The notes: a model not told the origin generated them from the sequence alone. A stretch of DNA of 64,000 nt from Marinobacter sp. (GCF_014859525.1 NZ_JACUUB010000006.1:1-64000); one strand, 5' to 3'; shown: positions 44,550 to 55,898, counted from the stretch's first letter. A program made the numbers and translations.

Positions 44550-44705
44550 ATGTATATGGATGCTGTCGTTATCGCAGGTATCGTAACCGTGTTGCTGGTG
44601 GTTGGATTTTTTGTAGGAGTCGGGGTTTTTATCGTAAAAGATCAGAAAGCTCACGGTGGCGATCATACTGAAACGCGCCACAAGGGGTATGGAGCTAAAC
44701 AGTGA
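44550..44705 (+). CDS. ccoM: CcoM-like cbb3 cytochrome oxidase small subunit, 51 aa
   Basis: MYMDAVVIAGIVTVLLVVGFFVGVGVFIVKDQKAHGGDHTETRHKGYGAKQ; single TM helix and FIxKD end resemble recalled Pseudomonas CcoM; below the ORF-track length cutoff. Confidence 0.75.
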   Translation: MYMDAVVIAGIVTVLLVVGFFVGVGVFIVKDQKAHGGDHTETRHKGYGAKQ

Positions 44706-44729
44706 AGACTATAATCCGCTCTTGAAAAT

Positions 44730-44805
44730 TGGCGTCCCCTAGGGGGTTCGAACCCCTGTTGCCGCCGTGAAAGGGCGGAGTCCTAGGCCACTAGACGAAG
44801 GGGAC
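44730..44805 (-). tRNA. tRNA-Glu(TTC)
   Basis: GTCCCCTTCGTCTAGTGGCCTAGGAC...CCGCCCTTTCACGGCGG...GGTTCGAACCCC...AGGGGACGCCA. Confidence 0.97.
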
Positions 44806-44844
44806 GCAACGTTTTCAACAACTTGCCTCGTCGAGGTGGCGCGT

Positions 44845-44873
44845 ATATTAAGTAAGGGCCTCAGACCTGTCAA
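44845..44873 (-). promoter_or_regulatory. Sigma-70 promoter for tRNA-Glu
   Basis: TTGACA-N17-TAATAT on the minus strand. Confidence 0.7.
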
Positions 44874-44890
44874 CGTTTTTTTTGAAAAAG

Positions 44891-45796
44891 TTACCTGGCC
44901 ACGCTTTCAGTCAGTGCCGTTGCCAGTTCCGGGTACTTAAACTCGAAGCCTTCGTTTTGTAGGCGCATGGGTACGGCCTTTTGACCGGTGAGCAAAAGTC
45001 CTGCCATTTCCCCCAGTGCCAGCTTAAGAACCGGTGCGGGCGCCGGAAACAGGGTGGGCCGGTGTAGCACCTTCCCCAGGGTCTGGGTGAACTCTCGATT
45101 TGTTACGGGGTTGGGGCTGACCATATTGTAAGCGCCTTGAGCTCGTTCGTTTTCCAGCATCCAGATCAGTCCTGCCACCACGTCGTCCCTGTGTACCCAG
45201 GGCATAAACTGTTGTCCTGAGCCGAGCCGGCCCCCCAAACCCAGCCTGAAGGGTAAAATCATACGCTGCAGAAAGCCTCCTGCAGAGCCGACGACAATGC
45301 CCGTGCGAGACAAGCAGACTCTTACGCCACTCTGCATCAGTGTTCGAGTTTCCTGCTCCCAGTCCCGGCACAGTACATGAGTGAATTCCGGGTTGGGTTG
45401 GGTGTCTTCTGTAACCAGGTGGGCCCCCTGGTTACCGTAAAAGCCGACAGCCGATCCGGACACCAGGACATCCGGCAGTTTCTCCCAGGTTTTGATGACG
45501 GTTACCAAGGTGTTTGTTAACCCTATCCGGCTGTTGCGAAGGGCTTGCTTGCGGGCGTCTGTCCACCGTTTATCGGCGATGCCTTCTCCGGCAAGATTGA
45601 TCACCGCCTCGAAGCCAGGATGGCCTTCGAGGCTTTTCAGATCTGAGCAAACCTCTACTCGTCCACACAGCGCTCGCACGGTATCCGGGCGTTGCCGGCT
45701 CAGAACGGTCAGCGAATAACCTTTACTGATCAGATCCCGGCAAAGTACCTTGCCAATAAAGCCAGTGCCTCCCGTAATCAGTACCCGCTTGTCCAT
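44891..45796 (-). CDS. TIGR01777-type epimerase (YfcH-like)
   Basis: MDKRVLITGGTGFIGKVLCRDLISKGY; GSAVGFYGNQG. Confidence 0.92.
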   Translation of the reverse strand: MDKRVLITGGTGFIGKVLCRDLISKGYSLTVLSRQRPDTVRALCGRVEVCSDLKSLEGHPGFEAVINLAGEGIADKRWTDARKQALRNSRIGLTNTLVTVIKTWEKLPDVLVSGSAVGFYGNQGAHLVTEDTQPNPEFTHVLCRDWEQETRTLMQSGVRVCLSRTGIVVGSAGGFLQRMILPFRLGLGGRLGSGQQFMPWVHRDDVVAGLIWMLENERAQGAYNMVSPNPVTNREFTQTLGKVLHRPTLFPAPAPVLKLALGEMAGLLLTGQKAVPMRLQNEGFEFKYPELATALTESVAR

Positions 45797-45823
45797 GGTC
45801 TTCTCCTTTGATGACAAATTTGC

Positions 45824-46201
45824 TCAGCAGCTTGGGCTCGCAAGTTCCTCGAGTACAACGTTGCGGATGGCCTCACCGAGTTGAGGGTTCTTGCCAATGG
45901 GCTCGGCCAGTTTGATGCTGACTCCGTGTTGGCTTTCCAGTTCACCGATCATGGCCGGGACGTCTTTGCGTAAATGTCTGCCGGCAGCCAGAAATAGTGG
46001 CACCACCGTATAGCTGAGCGTGCCAGCAGCCTTGCCCTGGCTAACAATAGTCTCAAGTGATGGTTCGGCAAGCTCCATGTAAGCTATAGCTGAGTGCTCG
46101 ACAGACTGCAGCGTAGGTGCAGCCAGGCGCTCGAAGGTTTCACACCAACGTGGGTCACTGCTGCCATGGGCCAGCAGAATGATTTGATGCGACGTAGTCA
46201 T
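45824..46201 (-). CDS. CbiX/sirohydrochlorin cobaltochelatase-like protein
   Basis: HQIILLAHGSSDPRW; VVPLFLAAGRHLRKDVPAMI. Confidence 0.88.
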   Translation of the reverse strand: MTTSHQIILLAHGSSDPRWCETFERLAAPTLQSVEHSAIAYMELAEPSLETIVSQGKAAGTLSYTVVPLFLAAGRHLRKDVPAMIGELESQHGVSIKLAEPIGKNPQLGEAIRNVVLEELASPSC

Positions 46202-46296
46202 GTTCTCTCCAGAGTGGTCAAATAGGGCAAATCGGTCGTATCCGAGTTGGCGATGCACATACACCTGCTGATTTTAATGTAACAGGGAGTTGCTAA

Positions 46297-46899
46297 ATGT
46301 TCGATTGGAAAGACCTTCTGGATTTCTGGTTTGGCAAATTGGACGACATGGGGTTGCCAGACAGCGATCACCGGAGCCGCTGGTTTCGCTCTGATCGCAA
46401 GTTTGACCAGGAAATCCGTCGGCGTTTTCTCTCGTTGGTGTTGTTTGCGTCTGAACAGGGCCTGGACCACTGGCGTAAACACGCCGGTGGTGCCTTGGCA
46501 GAAATAGTGCTACTGGACCAGTTCAGTCGAAATATCTTCAGGGGTGGCGCGTTGGCCTTTGATAACGATCCGCTGGCTCGAAAGCTGTGCAGGCGAGCGA
46601 TGCAGAAGGGGCAGGATCAGGCGCTGCCGCCAATCCAGAGGGCATTTCTCTACATGCCGATGCAGCATTCAGAACGGCCAGGCGATCAGGCACTGTCGGT
46701 CGAGTGTTATCAGCAGTTGGTAAAAAGCGCTGATGGTGTGTTGGCCGAATTTCTTGAAAGCTTTTTGGAGTCTGCCTTGGCCCATCAAGAGATCGTTAGC
46801 CAATTTGGTCGGTTTCCCCATAGAAACCGAGCGCTTGGTCGATCTTCTACTGAGCAGGAGCTTATTTATTTGAATGGCGCTTCAACCTTCGGACAGTAA
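46297..46899 (+). CDS. DUF924 family protein
   Basis: LDFWFGKLDD; LAEIVLLDQFSRNIFRG; AFLYMPMQHSE. Confidence 0.92.
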   Translation: MFDWKDLLDFWFGKLDDMGLPDSDHRSRWFRSDRKFDQEIRRRFLSLVLFASEQGLDHWRKHAGGALAEIVLLDQFSRNIFRGGALAFDNDPLARKLCRRAMQKGQDQALPPIQRAFLYMPMQHSERPGDQALSVECYQQLVKSADGVLAEFLESFLESALAHQEIVSQFGRFPHRNRALGRSSTEQELIYLNGASTFGQ

Positions 46900-46967
46900 T
46901 GCCGTCGGGTATGATTACCGGAAAATGGTTGATGGCCAGGCAAGCGGAAGTTTTTTCAATAAATTGG

Positions 46968-46995
46968 TTGACGACCGACATCCTATCAGTAGAAT
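46968..46995 (+). promoter_or_regulatory. Sigma-70 promoter for tRNA-Gly
   Basis: TTGACG-N16-TAGAAT upstream of the tRNA. Confidence 0.5.
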
Positions 46996-47033
46996 ACGCA
47001 TCCGTTGAGAGGCAACGCCCATGTTCAACATCA

Positions 47034-47109
<76 letters not shown>

Positions 47110-47116
47110 GATTTTG

Positions 47117-47144
47117 AAAACCCGACCTTATGCGTCGGGTTTTT
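47117..47144 (+). terminator. Intrinsic terminator after tRNA-Gly
   Basis: AAAACCCGAC ... GTCGGGTTTTT. Confidence 0.85.
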
Positions 47145-47238
47145 CGTATCCGGTTCCTGATTTCTCCCTCATGAGCCCCGGCTCGTCAGTTATACTCGTT
47201 ACCCTCCATCCAAAACTGATGCATTAAAGGGTGGCATT

Positions 47239-48036
47239 ATGCGCGTCCAATCCCTCTACCTCTATCCGGTAAAATCTCTCGCAGGCATTGAGGTGTCGTC
47301 CTTTAATCTGGATGAATTCGGCCCTGCCGGCGATCGACGCTGGATGCTGGTGAACGACGGTGGGGAATTTGTAACCCAGCGCCAATTACCTATGCTCGCC
47401 ACAATCCGTACCTGCCTTGATGGTCGTGCCGTAAAGGTATTTATCCCCGGTGAAGGTCCGTTTGATTTGGTGCCAGGCAAGGAGCCTGTCTCTGTTGGGG
47501 TATGGCAGGATCGAGTCGATGCTCTGGTTGGTACAGGCATGGTCAACCCGGCGGTTAGTCGTTATTGTGGGCAAAACCTTCGCTTTGTTTACATGCCCGA
47601 TGACAGCTTTCGGCGCGTAGACCCCGAGCGTGTTCCAGGTTGGAAGCGAGTCGGTTTTGCCGATGGCTTTCCGTTTCTTGTGACCAACCAGTCTTCGTTG
47701 GACGAACTTAACGCCAGACTCGACAAGCCCGTGGACATGCGGCACTTCCGGGCCAATATTGTTGTTTCAGGTGCTGAACCCTGGGCTGAGGATGGCTGGC
47801 ATTCTCTGGTTATCGGCACGGCACGCTTCCTTGTCGCCAAGCCCTGCTCCCGGTGCGTGATGACCACAGTAGATCCCGATTCGGGCAACAGGCATCCCCA
47901 GATCGAGCCGCTCAGAACACTATCGACCTACAGAAAAACATCGAATGGCGTTATCTTCGGCCAGAACGCCATTCACCTTGACGGTCACCGTTTGTCGGTG
48001 GGCGATACCGTTACTCTTTCTCAGCAGGAGTTATAA
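47239..48036 (+). CDS. MOSC domain protein (YcbX-like)
   Basis: VQSLYLYPVKSLAGIEVSS; KPCSRCVMTTVDPDSG. Confidence 0.92.
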   Translation: MRVQSLYLYPVKSLAGIEVSSFNLDEFGPAGDRRWMLVNDGGEFVTQRQLPMLATIRTCLDGRAVKVFIPGEGPFDLVPGKEPVSVGVWQDRVDALVGTGMVNPAVSRYCGQNLRFVYMPDDSFRRVDPERVPGWKRVGFADGFPFLVTNQSSLDELNARLDKPVDMRHFRANIVVSGAEPWAEDGWHSLVIGTARFLVAKPCSRCVMTTVDPDSGNRHPQIEPLRTLSTYRKTSNGVIFGQNAIHLDGHRLSVGDTVTLSQQEL

Positions 48037-48041
48037 CCAAA

Positions 48042-49979
48042 GTGCCTTTGTTAACACTGGAAAAAATAGCCTTGTCTTTCGGTATGCATCCGTTGCTCGA
48101 TGGCGCGACGTTGATGATCGATCCGGGGGAGCGGGTATGCTTGCTTGGGCGCAATGGCGAGGGCAAATCGACGCTGTTGAAGATTGTCAGTGGCGAGGTG
48201 GTTCCTGACGGTGGCGTGGTTCGGCTGGAAGAAGGTTCGGTTTTGTCGGTATTGCCTCAGAGTTTGCCATCTGATGATCCACGTACCGCCTATGATGTTG
48301 TGGCGTCGGCGTTTCCTGAAACCGGGGCGGTTCTGGCGGAATTCCATCGGCTGTCTCAGCTGGCTGACGAGGCAAGCATGGATGCCATGATGAAGGCCCA
48401 GGAACGTATTGAGGCGCTGGACGGTTGGCGGCTTGATCAAAAGGTCACCACGATTCTTGGCCAGTATGGAATAGACCCCGATCGTACCCTGAATACTTTG
48501 TCTGGAGGCTGGCAGCGCCGGGTTCTTCTGGCCAAAGCTCTGGTTGCCGAGCCCGACATACTGCTGTTGGACGAGCCCACTAACCATTTGGATGTGCCGG
48601 CCATAGCCTGGCTAGAAGAAGCGCTCGCACAGTTTCGTGGCGCCATGTTGTTTGTCAGTCATGACCGGGCGTTTATTCGCCGAATGGCGACCCGGGTGGT
48701 TGAGTTGGACCGGGGGCAGTTGATCAGTTTTGCGGCCAGTTACGATCGCTACCTGGAGCTTAAAGAAAAAGCACTTGAAGATGAAGACCGTCAGAATGCG
48801 CTATTTGACAAGCGACTGAAGCAGGAAGAGACCTGGATCCGTCAGGGCATTAAAGCCAGGCGGACTCGTAATATGGGTCGAGTTCGTTCGCTCAAAGCCA
48901 TGAGAGAGGAACACCGTCAACGTCGCGTGCGGGGAGGTACCGCGAATTTCTCTGTCGAAGAGGCCGCGAAGTCCGGAAAACTGGTGGCAGAGACCCGGGC
49001 TGCCGGTTTTGTTTACCCGGATGGGCACAGGGTGGTGCAAGGTATGGATCTCACCATTATCCGGGGCGACAAGATTGGTCTGGTGGGTGAGAACGGGACC
49101 GGCAAAACGACCCTGGTCCGCTTGCTGCTCGGCGAGTTGCAGCCGACCGAAGGTGATATTCGTCTCGGGACCAATCTAAAGGTGGCGTATTTCGACCAGC
49201 TCAGAGGAGAGTTGGATCTTGAGCGAAACGCTCTGGATAATCTTGCAGAAGGCCGTGAATTCATCGATATCAACGGTCAAAGCAAGCATGTTTTGGGTTA
49301 TTTGCAGGAGTTTTTGTTTACACCGGAGCGTTCCCGATCTCCCGTGCGTGTTTTCTCCGGTGGTGAGCGTGCGCGCCTATTGTTGGCGAAGCTGTTCAGC
49401 AAGCCTGCCAACATCCTGGTGCTGGACGAACCGACCAACGATCTGGATGTCGAAACGTTGGAGTTGCTGGAAGAGCAGCTGGCTGAGTTCAAGGGTACCG
49501 TCATTGTGATCAGCCACGACCGGGAATTTCTGGACAATGTGGTGACGGAAACCATCTTCCTGGATGGCTCGGGTAACGTTCAGGAGCACGTGGGTGGGTA
49601 TACAGACTGGCGTCGACAAGGCGGACGTTTCCCCGCAGAGATCTCGGGCAGCCGCCTGGACAAGCAGGACAAGCGGGATAAAGCTTCTCCTGCAGAAAAA
49701 GAAGAGGCACCAGTTGCACAGATTGTGGCGCAGTCGGCAAAACAAAAGCCCATAAAACTCAGCTACAAGCTTAAACTGGAGCTGGAACAGTTGCCCGGCC
49801 AGATCGAGGCGCTGGAGCAAGAGGTGGCAGACCTTCGGGAAACTGTTGCTGCCCCCAACTTTTATTCAGGCCCACCGGAGGAAGTATCAGCTGCTCTGGA
49901 TTTGCTGGCGGAAACGGAGTCCCGTCTGGAGTTGGTTATTGAACGGTGGATGGAGCTGGAAGAACAGGCGAATCAATGA
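48042..49979 (+). CDS. uup: ABC-F family ATPase (Uup-like)
   Basis: Two ABC domains GRNGEGKST and GENGTGKTT; LLLDEPTNHLD and LVLDEPTNDLD; C-terminal coiled coil; GTG start. Confidence 0.93.
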   Translation: MPLLTLEKIALSFGMHPLLDGATLMIDPGERVCLLGRNGEGKSTLLKIVSGEVVPDGGVVRLEEGSVLSVLPQSLPSDDPRTAYDVVASAFPETGAVLAEFHRLSQLADEASMDAMMKAQERIEALDGWRLDQKVTTILGQYGIDPDRTLNTLSGGWQRRVLLAKALVAEPDILLLDEPTNHLDVPAIAWLEEALAQFRGAMLFVSHDRAFIRRMATRVVELDRGQLISFAASYDRYLELKEKALEDEDRQNALFDKRLKQEETWIRQGIKARRTRNMGRVRSLKAMREEHRQRRVRGGTANFSVEEAAKSGKLVAETRAAGFVYPDGHRVVQGMDLTIIRGDKIGLVGENGTGKTTLVRLLLGELQPTEGDIRLGTNLKVAYFDQLRGELDLERNALDNLAEGREFIDINGQSKHVLGYLQEFLFTPERSRSPVRVFSGGERARLLLAKLFSKPANILVLDEPTNDLDVETLELLEEQLAEFKGTVIVISHDREFLDNVVTETIFLDGSGNVQEHVGGYTDWRRQGGRFPAEISGSRLDKQDKRDKASPAEKEEAPVAQIVAQSAKQKPIKLSYKLKLELEQLPGQIEALEQEVADLRETVAAPNFYSGPPEEVSAALDLLAETESRLELVIERWMELEEQANQ

Positions 49980-50644
49980 ACATTAATTACAATTTCAAGT
50001 TTCAGGATGGCCGCACTATCGATTTCAAAGTAACCGGGGAGCCGATCAGGCCGCCGGTTTCTCAAATGCCTGCATGGACCAGGTTGGAGCATTGCCAATG
50101 CTCCAACTGTCCCCTGAAATCCGGGGAGACGGTCTATTGCCCGGCAGCGATTGAGATTTTACCGGTGGTCGAAGAGTTTCAGGCAGAAGATGCCTATCAG
50201 AAGGTCGATGTGATGGTGACCGACGAGCGCCGCTCATATGCCAAGCAGACAACGCTGGAAGAGGCGCTTCGATCGCTGCTCGGTTTAAAGATGGCAACCA
50301 GTGGTTGCCCGGTGTTGTCGGAGCTTAAGCCGATGGCGCTTCATCACCTGCCATTTGCCAACAGCGACGAATTTGTAATGCGCAGTGTTGGCTATTATCT
50401 GCTTCAGCAATTGTTTGCGGCGCGCAATAAAGAACAGGCGGATTGGGAGCTCAAGGGGCTGGTGGAGCGTAATCAAAGACTGCAGCTTGTTAATCAGGCG
50501 CTCTGGCAGAGGATTCATGCCGTGTGCCGCGGTGACAGTAACCTTAAAGCCTTGCTGAGTTTCTTCTCGATGGCGTCGAGCGTCAGCGTATCGTTGGAAA
50601 GTCAGCTCAGGAAGTTGCAGTCAAGAATGAATGGGGAGGCGTAA
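49976..50644 (+). CDS. Conserved hypothetical, DUF6901-like, with CxxCP motif
   Basis: MNINYNFKFQDGRTIDFKV...EHCQCSNCPLKSG; family assignment from memory only. Confidence 0.65.
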   Translation: MNINYNFKFQDGRTIDFKVTGEPIRPPVSQMPAWTRLEHCQCSNCPLKSGETVYCPAAIEILPVVEEFQAEDAYQKVDVMVTDERRSYAKQTTLEEALRSLLGLKMATSGCPVLSELKPMALHHLPFANSDEFVMRSVGYYLLQQLFAARNKEQADWELKGLVERNQRLQLVNQALWQRIHAVCRGDSNLKALLSFFSMASSVSVSLESQLRKLQSRMNGEA

Positions 50645-50656
50645 GCCTCCCTTTTC
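50634..50656. terminator. Terminator hairpin overlapping the end of the preceding CDS
   Basis: GGGAGGC GTAA GCCTCCCTTTT. Confidence 0.75.
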
Positions 50657-50683
50657 TCATGCTGCTTCACTGTGTGGTGGTGA

Positions 50684-51115
50684 TCAGTGGATCCGAATGG
50701 CCAGTACGTCGCACTGGGTGCCGTGCAGCACGCCGTTTGCGGTAGAACCCAGCAGCAGTTGGAAGCCTTTGCGGCCATGGCTGCCCACAATGACCAAGTC
50801 CACTTGCTGGTCTTTTACAATACGGTGAATCTCGGACTCCGGCCGGCCAACGGTTACGATCTGATGACTTTTCGGAACACCGTACTCGTCACCGTACTTG
50901 GTCAGTTGCTCCCGGGCTGCTTTGTCCAACTGATCCTGCAGTTCAGTCAGATCCATCGGGATATCGCCCCCGTAGGCGTAACCAACCGGCTCAACAACGT
51001 GCACCAGCAGTAGCTCGGCTCCGTAGGCATCGCAAATTGCTTTCGCCTTGTTCAGAACCTGAGGTGCTTCTTCAGTAAGGTCGATAGCGACCAGCATTTT
51101 AGTATAGGCGGACAT
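50684..51115 (-). CDS. Universal stress protein
   Basis: YTKMLVAIDLTEEAPQVLNKA; VDLVIVGSHGRKGFQLLLGSTANGVLH. Confidence 0.95.
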   Translation of the reverse strand: MSAYTKMLVAIDLTEEAPQVLNKAKAICDAYGAELLLVHVVEPVGYAYGGDIPMDLTELQDQLDKAAREQLTKYGDEYGVPKSHQIVTVGRPESEIHRIVKDQQVDLVIVGSHGRKGFQLLLGSTANGVLHGTQCDVLAIRIH

Positions 51116-51243
51116 TCAGTCACTCCTTTGCGCATTGGGTAGGAACAGTATTATCAGTTTATACCAAAAGGTGTCGAGGGATTCTGACGGGCGTCAACGG
51201 GGAGGGATTGGCCGGGCAGGCGCTGAGCTTACCCGGCCGACAA

Positions 51244-52062
51244 TTACACGTTGTTTTGGAGCAGTACAATGGTGGTTGTCAGTCCGCGGATAATGCCCTT
51301 TGAATAACGGTCGATGACAAAGCTGACGTTGTTCTCGTTGTAATTGATATACGATCCGCGAATGAACTGCCATTTGGAGCTTACATCGTCAATCGCTGAC
51401 TTCAGTTGACGGTTGGCGCTGCCAGTTTGAAGTTGCGCCAGCAGGCTGTCGAACTGTAATGCCTGCTGATCCAGCGGTGCTTCGTCCGACGAACCCTGAA
51501 AGGTCTGGGCCACAGAAGAGTGGGTGCGGGCAGAGTATCTGGCCATCATCTGTGCCATCACGACCGCTGCGGATCTTGCAGACTCGATTCGGGCATCTGT
51601 TGGTGCGTTGCTGTTATCCAGGGCGACGCTGTAAAGATCGGTGGCAATAATATTGAGTTTCATAGCGTTATCAGCCAGATCGGCCATCAGGCGCAGATCA
51701 GGGTATCCCTGTTCCCGTACCTCGTTGATGTTGCCGCGCATCAGGTCTTTGAACACGTCAAATTCCTGATTGAGGCTTTCAACTTGCTGCTCAGTCAATG
51801 CACCGCTTGTGCTGGTGATAATCGAGTTCATGGCATCGTTGGAAGCATTAATGCTTTCTACGATTCGATTCAAGGCTTCGGAATCGCCGGCCGCACTGAA
51901 AGCGTACAAGGAATCAAGTGCTAAGTAGTTGTTGATTCGGAAATCATGCAGGTCAGAGAGAAATTCCGATCCGGTGTCCTGAGCCTTGGCGCCAAACGCG
52001 GTCAGGGAAAACAAAATCAGTAAGGCAAGCAGTGGCTGAGTGCGCAGGCGAGCGTTTTTCAT
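51244..52062 (-). CDS. Secreted helical protein of unknown function
   Basis: Signal peptide LLALLILFSLTAFGAKAQ followed by an all-helical low-Cys sequence. Confidence 0.65.
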   Translation of the reverse strand: MKNARLRTQPLLALLILFSLTAFGAKAQDTGSEFLSDLHDFRINNYLALDSLYAFSAAGDSEALNRIVESINASNDAMNSIITSTSGALTEQQVESLNQEFDVFKDLMRGNINEVREQGYPDLRLMADLADNAMKLNIIATDLYSVALDNSNAPTDARIESARSAAVVMAQMMARYSARTHSSVAQTFQGSSDEAPLDQQALQFDSLLAQLQTGSANRQLKSAIDDVSSKWQFIRGSYINYNENNVSFVIDRYSKGIIRGLTTTIVLLQNNV

Positions 52063-52376
52063 CGGATGAGTCTCCGTAATGCTGTTTATTATTGTGGACT
52101 AAAGTCGCACTCCGAAGTTAAAGTAACTGTGCCGGCTAATCAAGCAGTTTCCGGCTCTCACAGGTTGTATCCTCTAATTTCTGTCAGCTTCATCAAGAAA
52201 CAAATTGACAAACGCTCCATTTTTTTTCATGGTGTCCCCTCACGATTCAAACGACTGTATGAATTTTGGATCGGAAAGATCGGGCAGTGACCGAAATCTC
52301 GCTGCAAAAGCAGTCAGGATGACAGATAACGTCGAATGGCTGTCAGCAGTTTCAAACACAGACTGGAGATCAGTTG

Positions 52377-54524
52377 ATGATTTACGAAGGTAAAGCCATC
52401 ACGGTTAAAGAGATCGACGGTGGGATTGCTCAGTTGGACTTTGACTTGCAAGGCGAGTCAGTCAACAAGTTCAATCGCCTCACCATCGAAGAGCTGGGCG
52501 CCGCAGCTGAAGCACTCAAATCCCAGAAGAAGCTTAAGGGTCTGGTGGTAACCAGCTCCAAGGACAGCTTTATTGTTGGTGCAGACATCACCGAGTTTAC
52601 CGAGCTGTTTGCGGGTTCCGAGGAAGATCTCGTTGCCAACAATCTGAAGGCGAATGAAGTATTCAACGCCATCGAAGACCTTCCGTTCCCGACCGTAACC
52701 GCCATCAACGGTATTGCACTGGGCGGTGGTTTCGAGATGTGTCTGGCGACGGATTACCGTGTTATGGCGCCGAAGGCCAAAGTTGGCCTGCCGGAAGTCA
52801 AGCTGGGCATCTTCCCGGGCTTTGGCGGTACTGTTCGTCTGTCCCGCCTGGTGGGCGTAGATAACGCTGTTGAGTGGATTGCTGGCGGCACAGAAAACCG
52901 CGCCGATGCAGCCCTCAAAGTTGGTGCTGTAGATGCGGTAGTTGAAGCCGACAAGCTGGTCGATGCTGCTGTAGCCATTATCAAGCAGTGCAACGAAGGC
53001 AAGCTGGACAATCTGGCCCGTCGTGAAGAGAAGAAGGGCAAGATCAAGCTGAACGCCATGGAAAGCATGATGGCGTTCGAGATTTCCAAGGCGTTCGTGG
53101 CCGGTAAGGCTGGCAAGAACTACCCGGCGCCGGTGGAAGCCATTAAGACCATGCAGAAGCATGCCGGCATGACCCGCGACAAGGCGATCGAAGTAGAGGC
53201 CAAAGGCTTCGCCAAGATGGCCAAAACCAACGTGGCTGCGTGTCTGGTTGGTCTGTTCCTGAACGACCAGGCCCTGAAGAAAAAAGCCAGCGCCTGGGAA
53301 AAAGAAGCGTCTGAAGTGAAACTGGCTGCCGTACTCGGTGCTGGTATCATGGGTGGCGGTGTGGCGTTCCAGTCTGCGCTGAAAGGCACGCCGATCATCA
53401 TGAAGGACATCAATCAGGGCGGCCTCACGCTGGGCCTGAGTGAAGCCAAGAAGCTACTGACCAAGCGCGTCGACAAGGGCAAGATGGATGCCGGCAAGAT
53501 GGCCGACGTTCTGAACAATATCACGCCAACCTTGAACTACGGTGATTTCAAAAACGTAGACCTGGTTGTTGAGGCGGTTGTTGAAAATCCGAAAGTGAAA
53601 GACGCGGTTCTTCGTGAAACCGAAGAAATGGTTCGCGATGACGCCATCATCACTTCCAACACCTCCACGATTTCCATCGACCTGCTGGCCAAAAACCTGA
53701 AGCGTCCGGAAAACTTCTGTGGCATGCACTTCTTTAACCCGGTGCATATGATGCCGCTGGTTGAGGTTATCCGCGGCGAGAAGACCAGTGATCGTGCTAT
53801 CGCGACCACTGTGGCTTACGCCAAGGCAATGGGTAAGACCCCAATCGTTGTCAACGATTGTCCGGGCTTCCTGGTTAACCGTGTACTGTTCCCTTACTTC
53901 GGCGGTTTTGTCGGCCTGGTTCGTGACGGTGCCGACTTCCAGAAAGTTGACAAGGTGATGGAAAAGTTCGGCTGGCCGATGGGCCCCGCCTACCTGCTGG
54001 ACGTTGTCGGCATGGATACTGGCAAGCACGCCGGCGATGTCATGGCTGACGGCTTCCCGGATCGTATGAAGCATGCAGAAACCACTGCTATTGACGTGAT
54101 GTTCGACAACAACCGTTACGGTCAGAAGACCAACGTTGGTTTCTACAAGTACGAACTGGATCGCAAAGGCAAGCAGAACAAGGTTGTTGATGAAGAAACC
54201 TACAAGCTGCTTGAGCCGGTTGTTCAGGGCAAGAATGAGTTCAGCGAAGAAGACATCATCGCTCGCATGATGATCCCGCTGTGTCTGGAGACTGTACGTT
54301 GCCTTGAAGATGGCATCGTGGAAGATCCGGCCGACGCGGATATGGGTCTGATCTTCGGTATCGGCTTCCCGCCGTTCCGTGGTGGTGCCCTGCGCTACAT
54401 CGATGACTTGGGTGTAGACAAGTTCGTTGAACTGGCAGACAAGTTTGCAGACCTTGGTCCTTTGTATCACCCGACCGAGAAGCTGCGTGAAATGGCCAAG
54501 ACTGGCAAAAAGTTCTTTGGCTAA
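52377..54524 (+). CDS. fadB: Fatty acid oxidation complex subunit alpha
   Basis: Enoyl-CoA hydratase ([17 protein letters not shown]) plus 3-hydroxyacyl-CoA dehydrogenase ([16 protein letters not shown]). Confidence 0.97.
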   Translation: MIYEGKAITVKEIDGGIAQLDFDLQGESVNKFNRLTIEELGAAAEALKSQKKLKGLVVTSSKDSFIVGADITEFTELFAGSEEDLVANNLKANEVFNAIEDLPFPTVTAINGIALGGGFEMCLATDYRVMAPKAKVGLPEVKLGIFPGFGGTVRLSRLVGVDNAVEWIAGGTENRADAALKVGAVDAVVEADKLVDAAVAIIKQCNEGKLDNLARREEKKGKIKLNAMESMMAFEISKAFVAGKAGKNYPAPVEAIKTMQKHAGMTRDKAIEVEAKGFAKMAKTNVAACLVGLFLNDQALKKKASAWEKEASEVKLAAVLGAGIMGGGVAFQSALKGTPIIMKDINQGGLTLGLSEAKKLLTKRVDKGKMDAGKMADVLNNITPTLNYGDFKNVDLVVEAVVENPKVKDAVLRETEEMVRDDAIITSNTSTISIDLLAKNLKRPENFCGMHFFNPVHMMPLVEVIRGEKTSDRAIATTVAYAKAMGKTPIVVNDCPGFLVNRVLFPYFGGFVGLVRDGADFQKVDKVMEKFGWPMGPAYLLDVVGMDTGKHAGDVMADGFPDRMKHAETTAIDVMFDNNRYGQKTNVGFYKYELDRKGKQNKVVDEETYKLLEPVVQGKNEFSEEDIIARMMIPLCLETVRCLEDGIVEDPADADMGLIFGIGFPPFRGGALRYIDDLGVDKFVELADKFADLGPLYHPTEKLREMAKTGKKFFG

Positions 54525-54530
54525 CCCTGA

Positions 54531-55733
<1,203 letters not shown>

Positions 55734-55765
55734 TCCGCTGGTACGGTCATTGATGCTTGCTCAGG

Positions 55766-55789
55766 AGGCCCGGCTTTTGCCGGGCCTTC
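55766..55789 (+). terminator. Terminator hairpin after fadA
   Basis: AGGCCCGG CTTTTG CCGGGCCTT. Confidence 0.65.
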
Positions 55790-55869
55790 CTGTTTGTAGT
55801 GGCGCTAGAATGTGCGGGAATTGTAAAAAAAGGAGGACTGAAGTCAAAGAATGGGTTGTCTTGCTATTC

Positions 55870-55898
55870 TTGACCCTGTAAAACAGTGAGCCTATACA
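55870..55898 (+). promoter_or_regulatory. Sigma-70 promoter for topA
   Basis: TTGACC-N17-TATACA. Confidence 0.6.

Noticed and set aside
55876-55886. CTGTAAAACAG palindrome in the topA promoter spacer
   Set aside because: Spacing does not fit a LexA box (CTG-N10-CAG); too short to assign.
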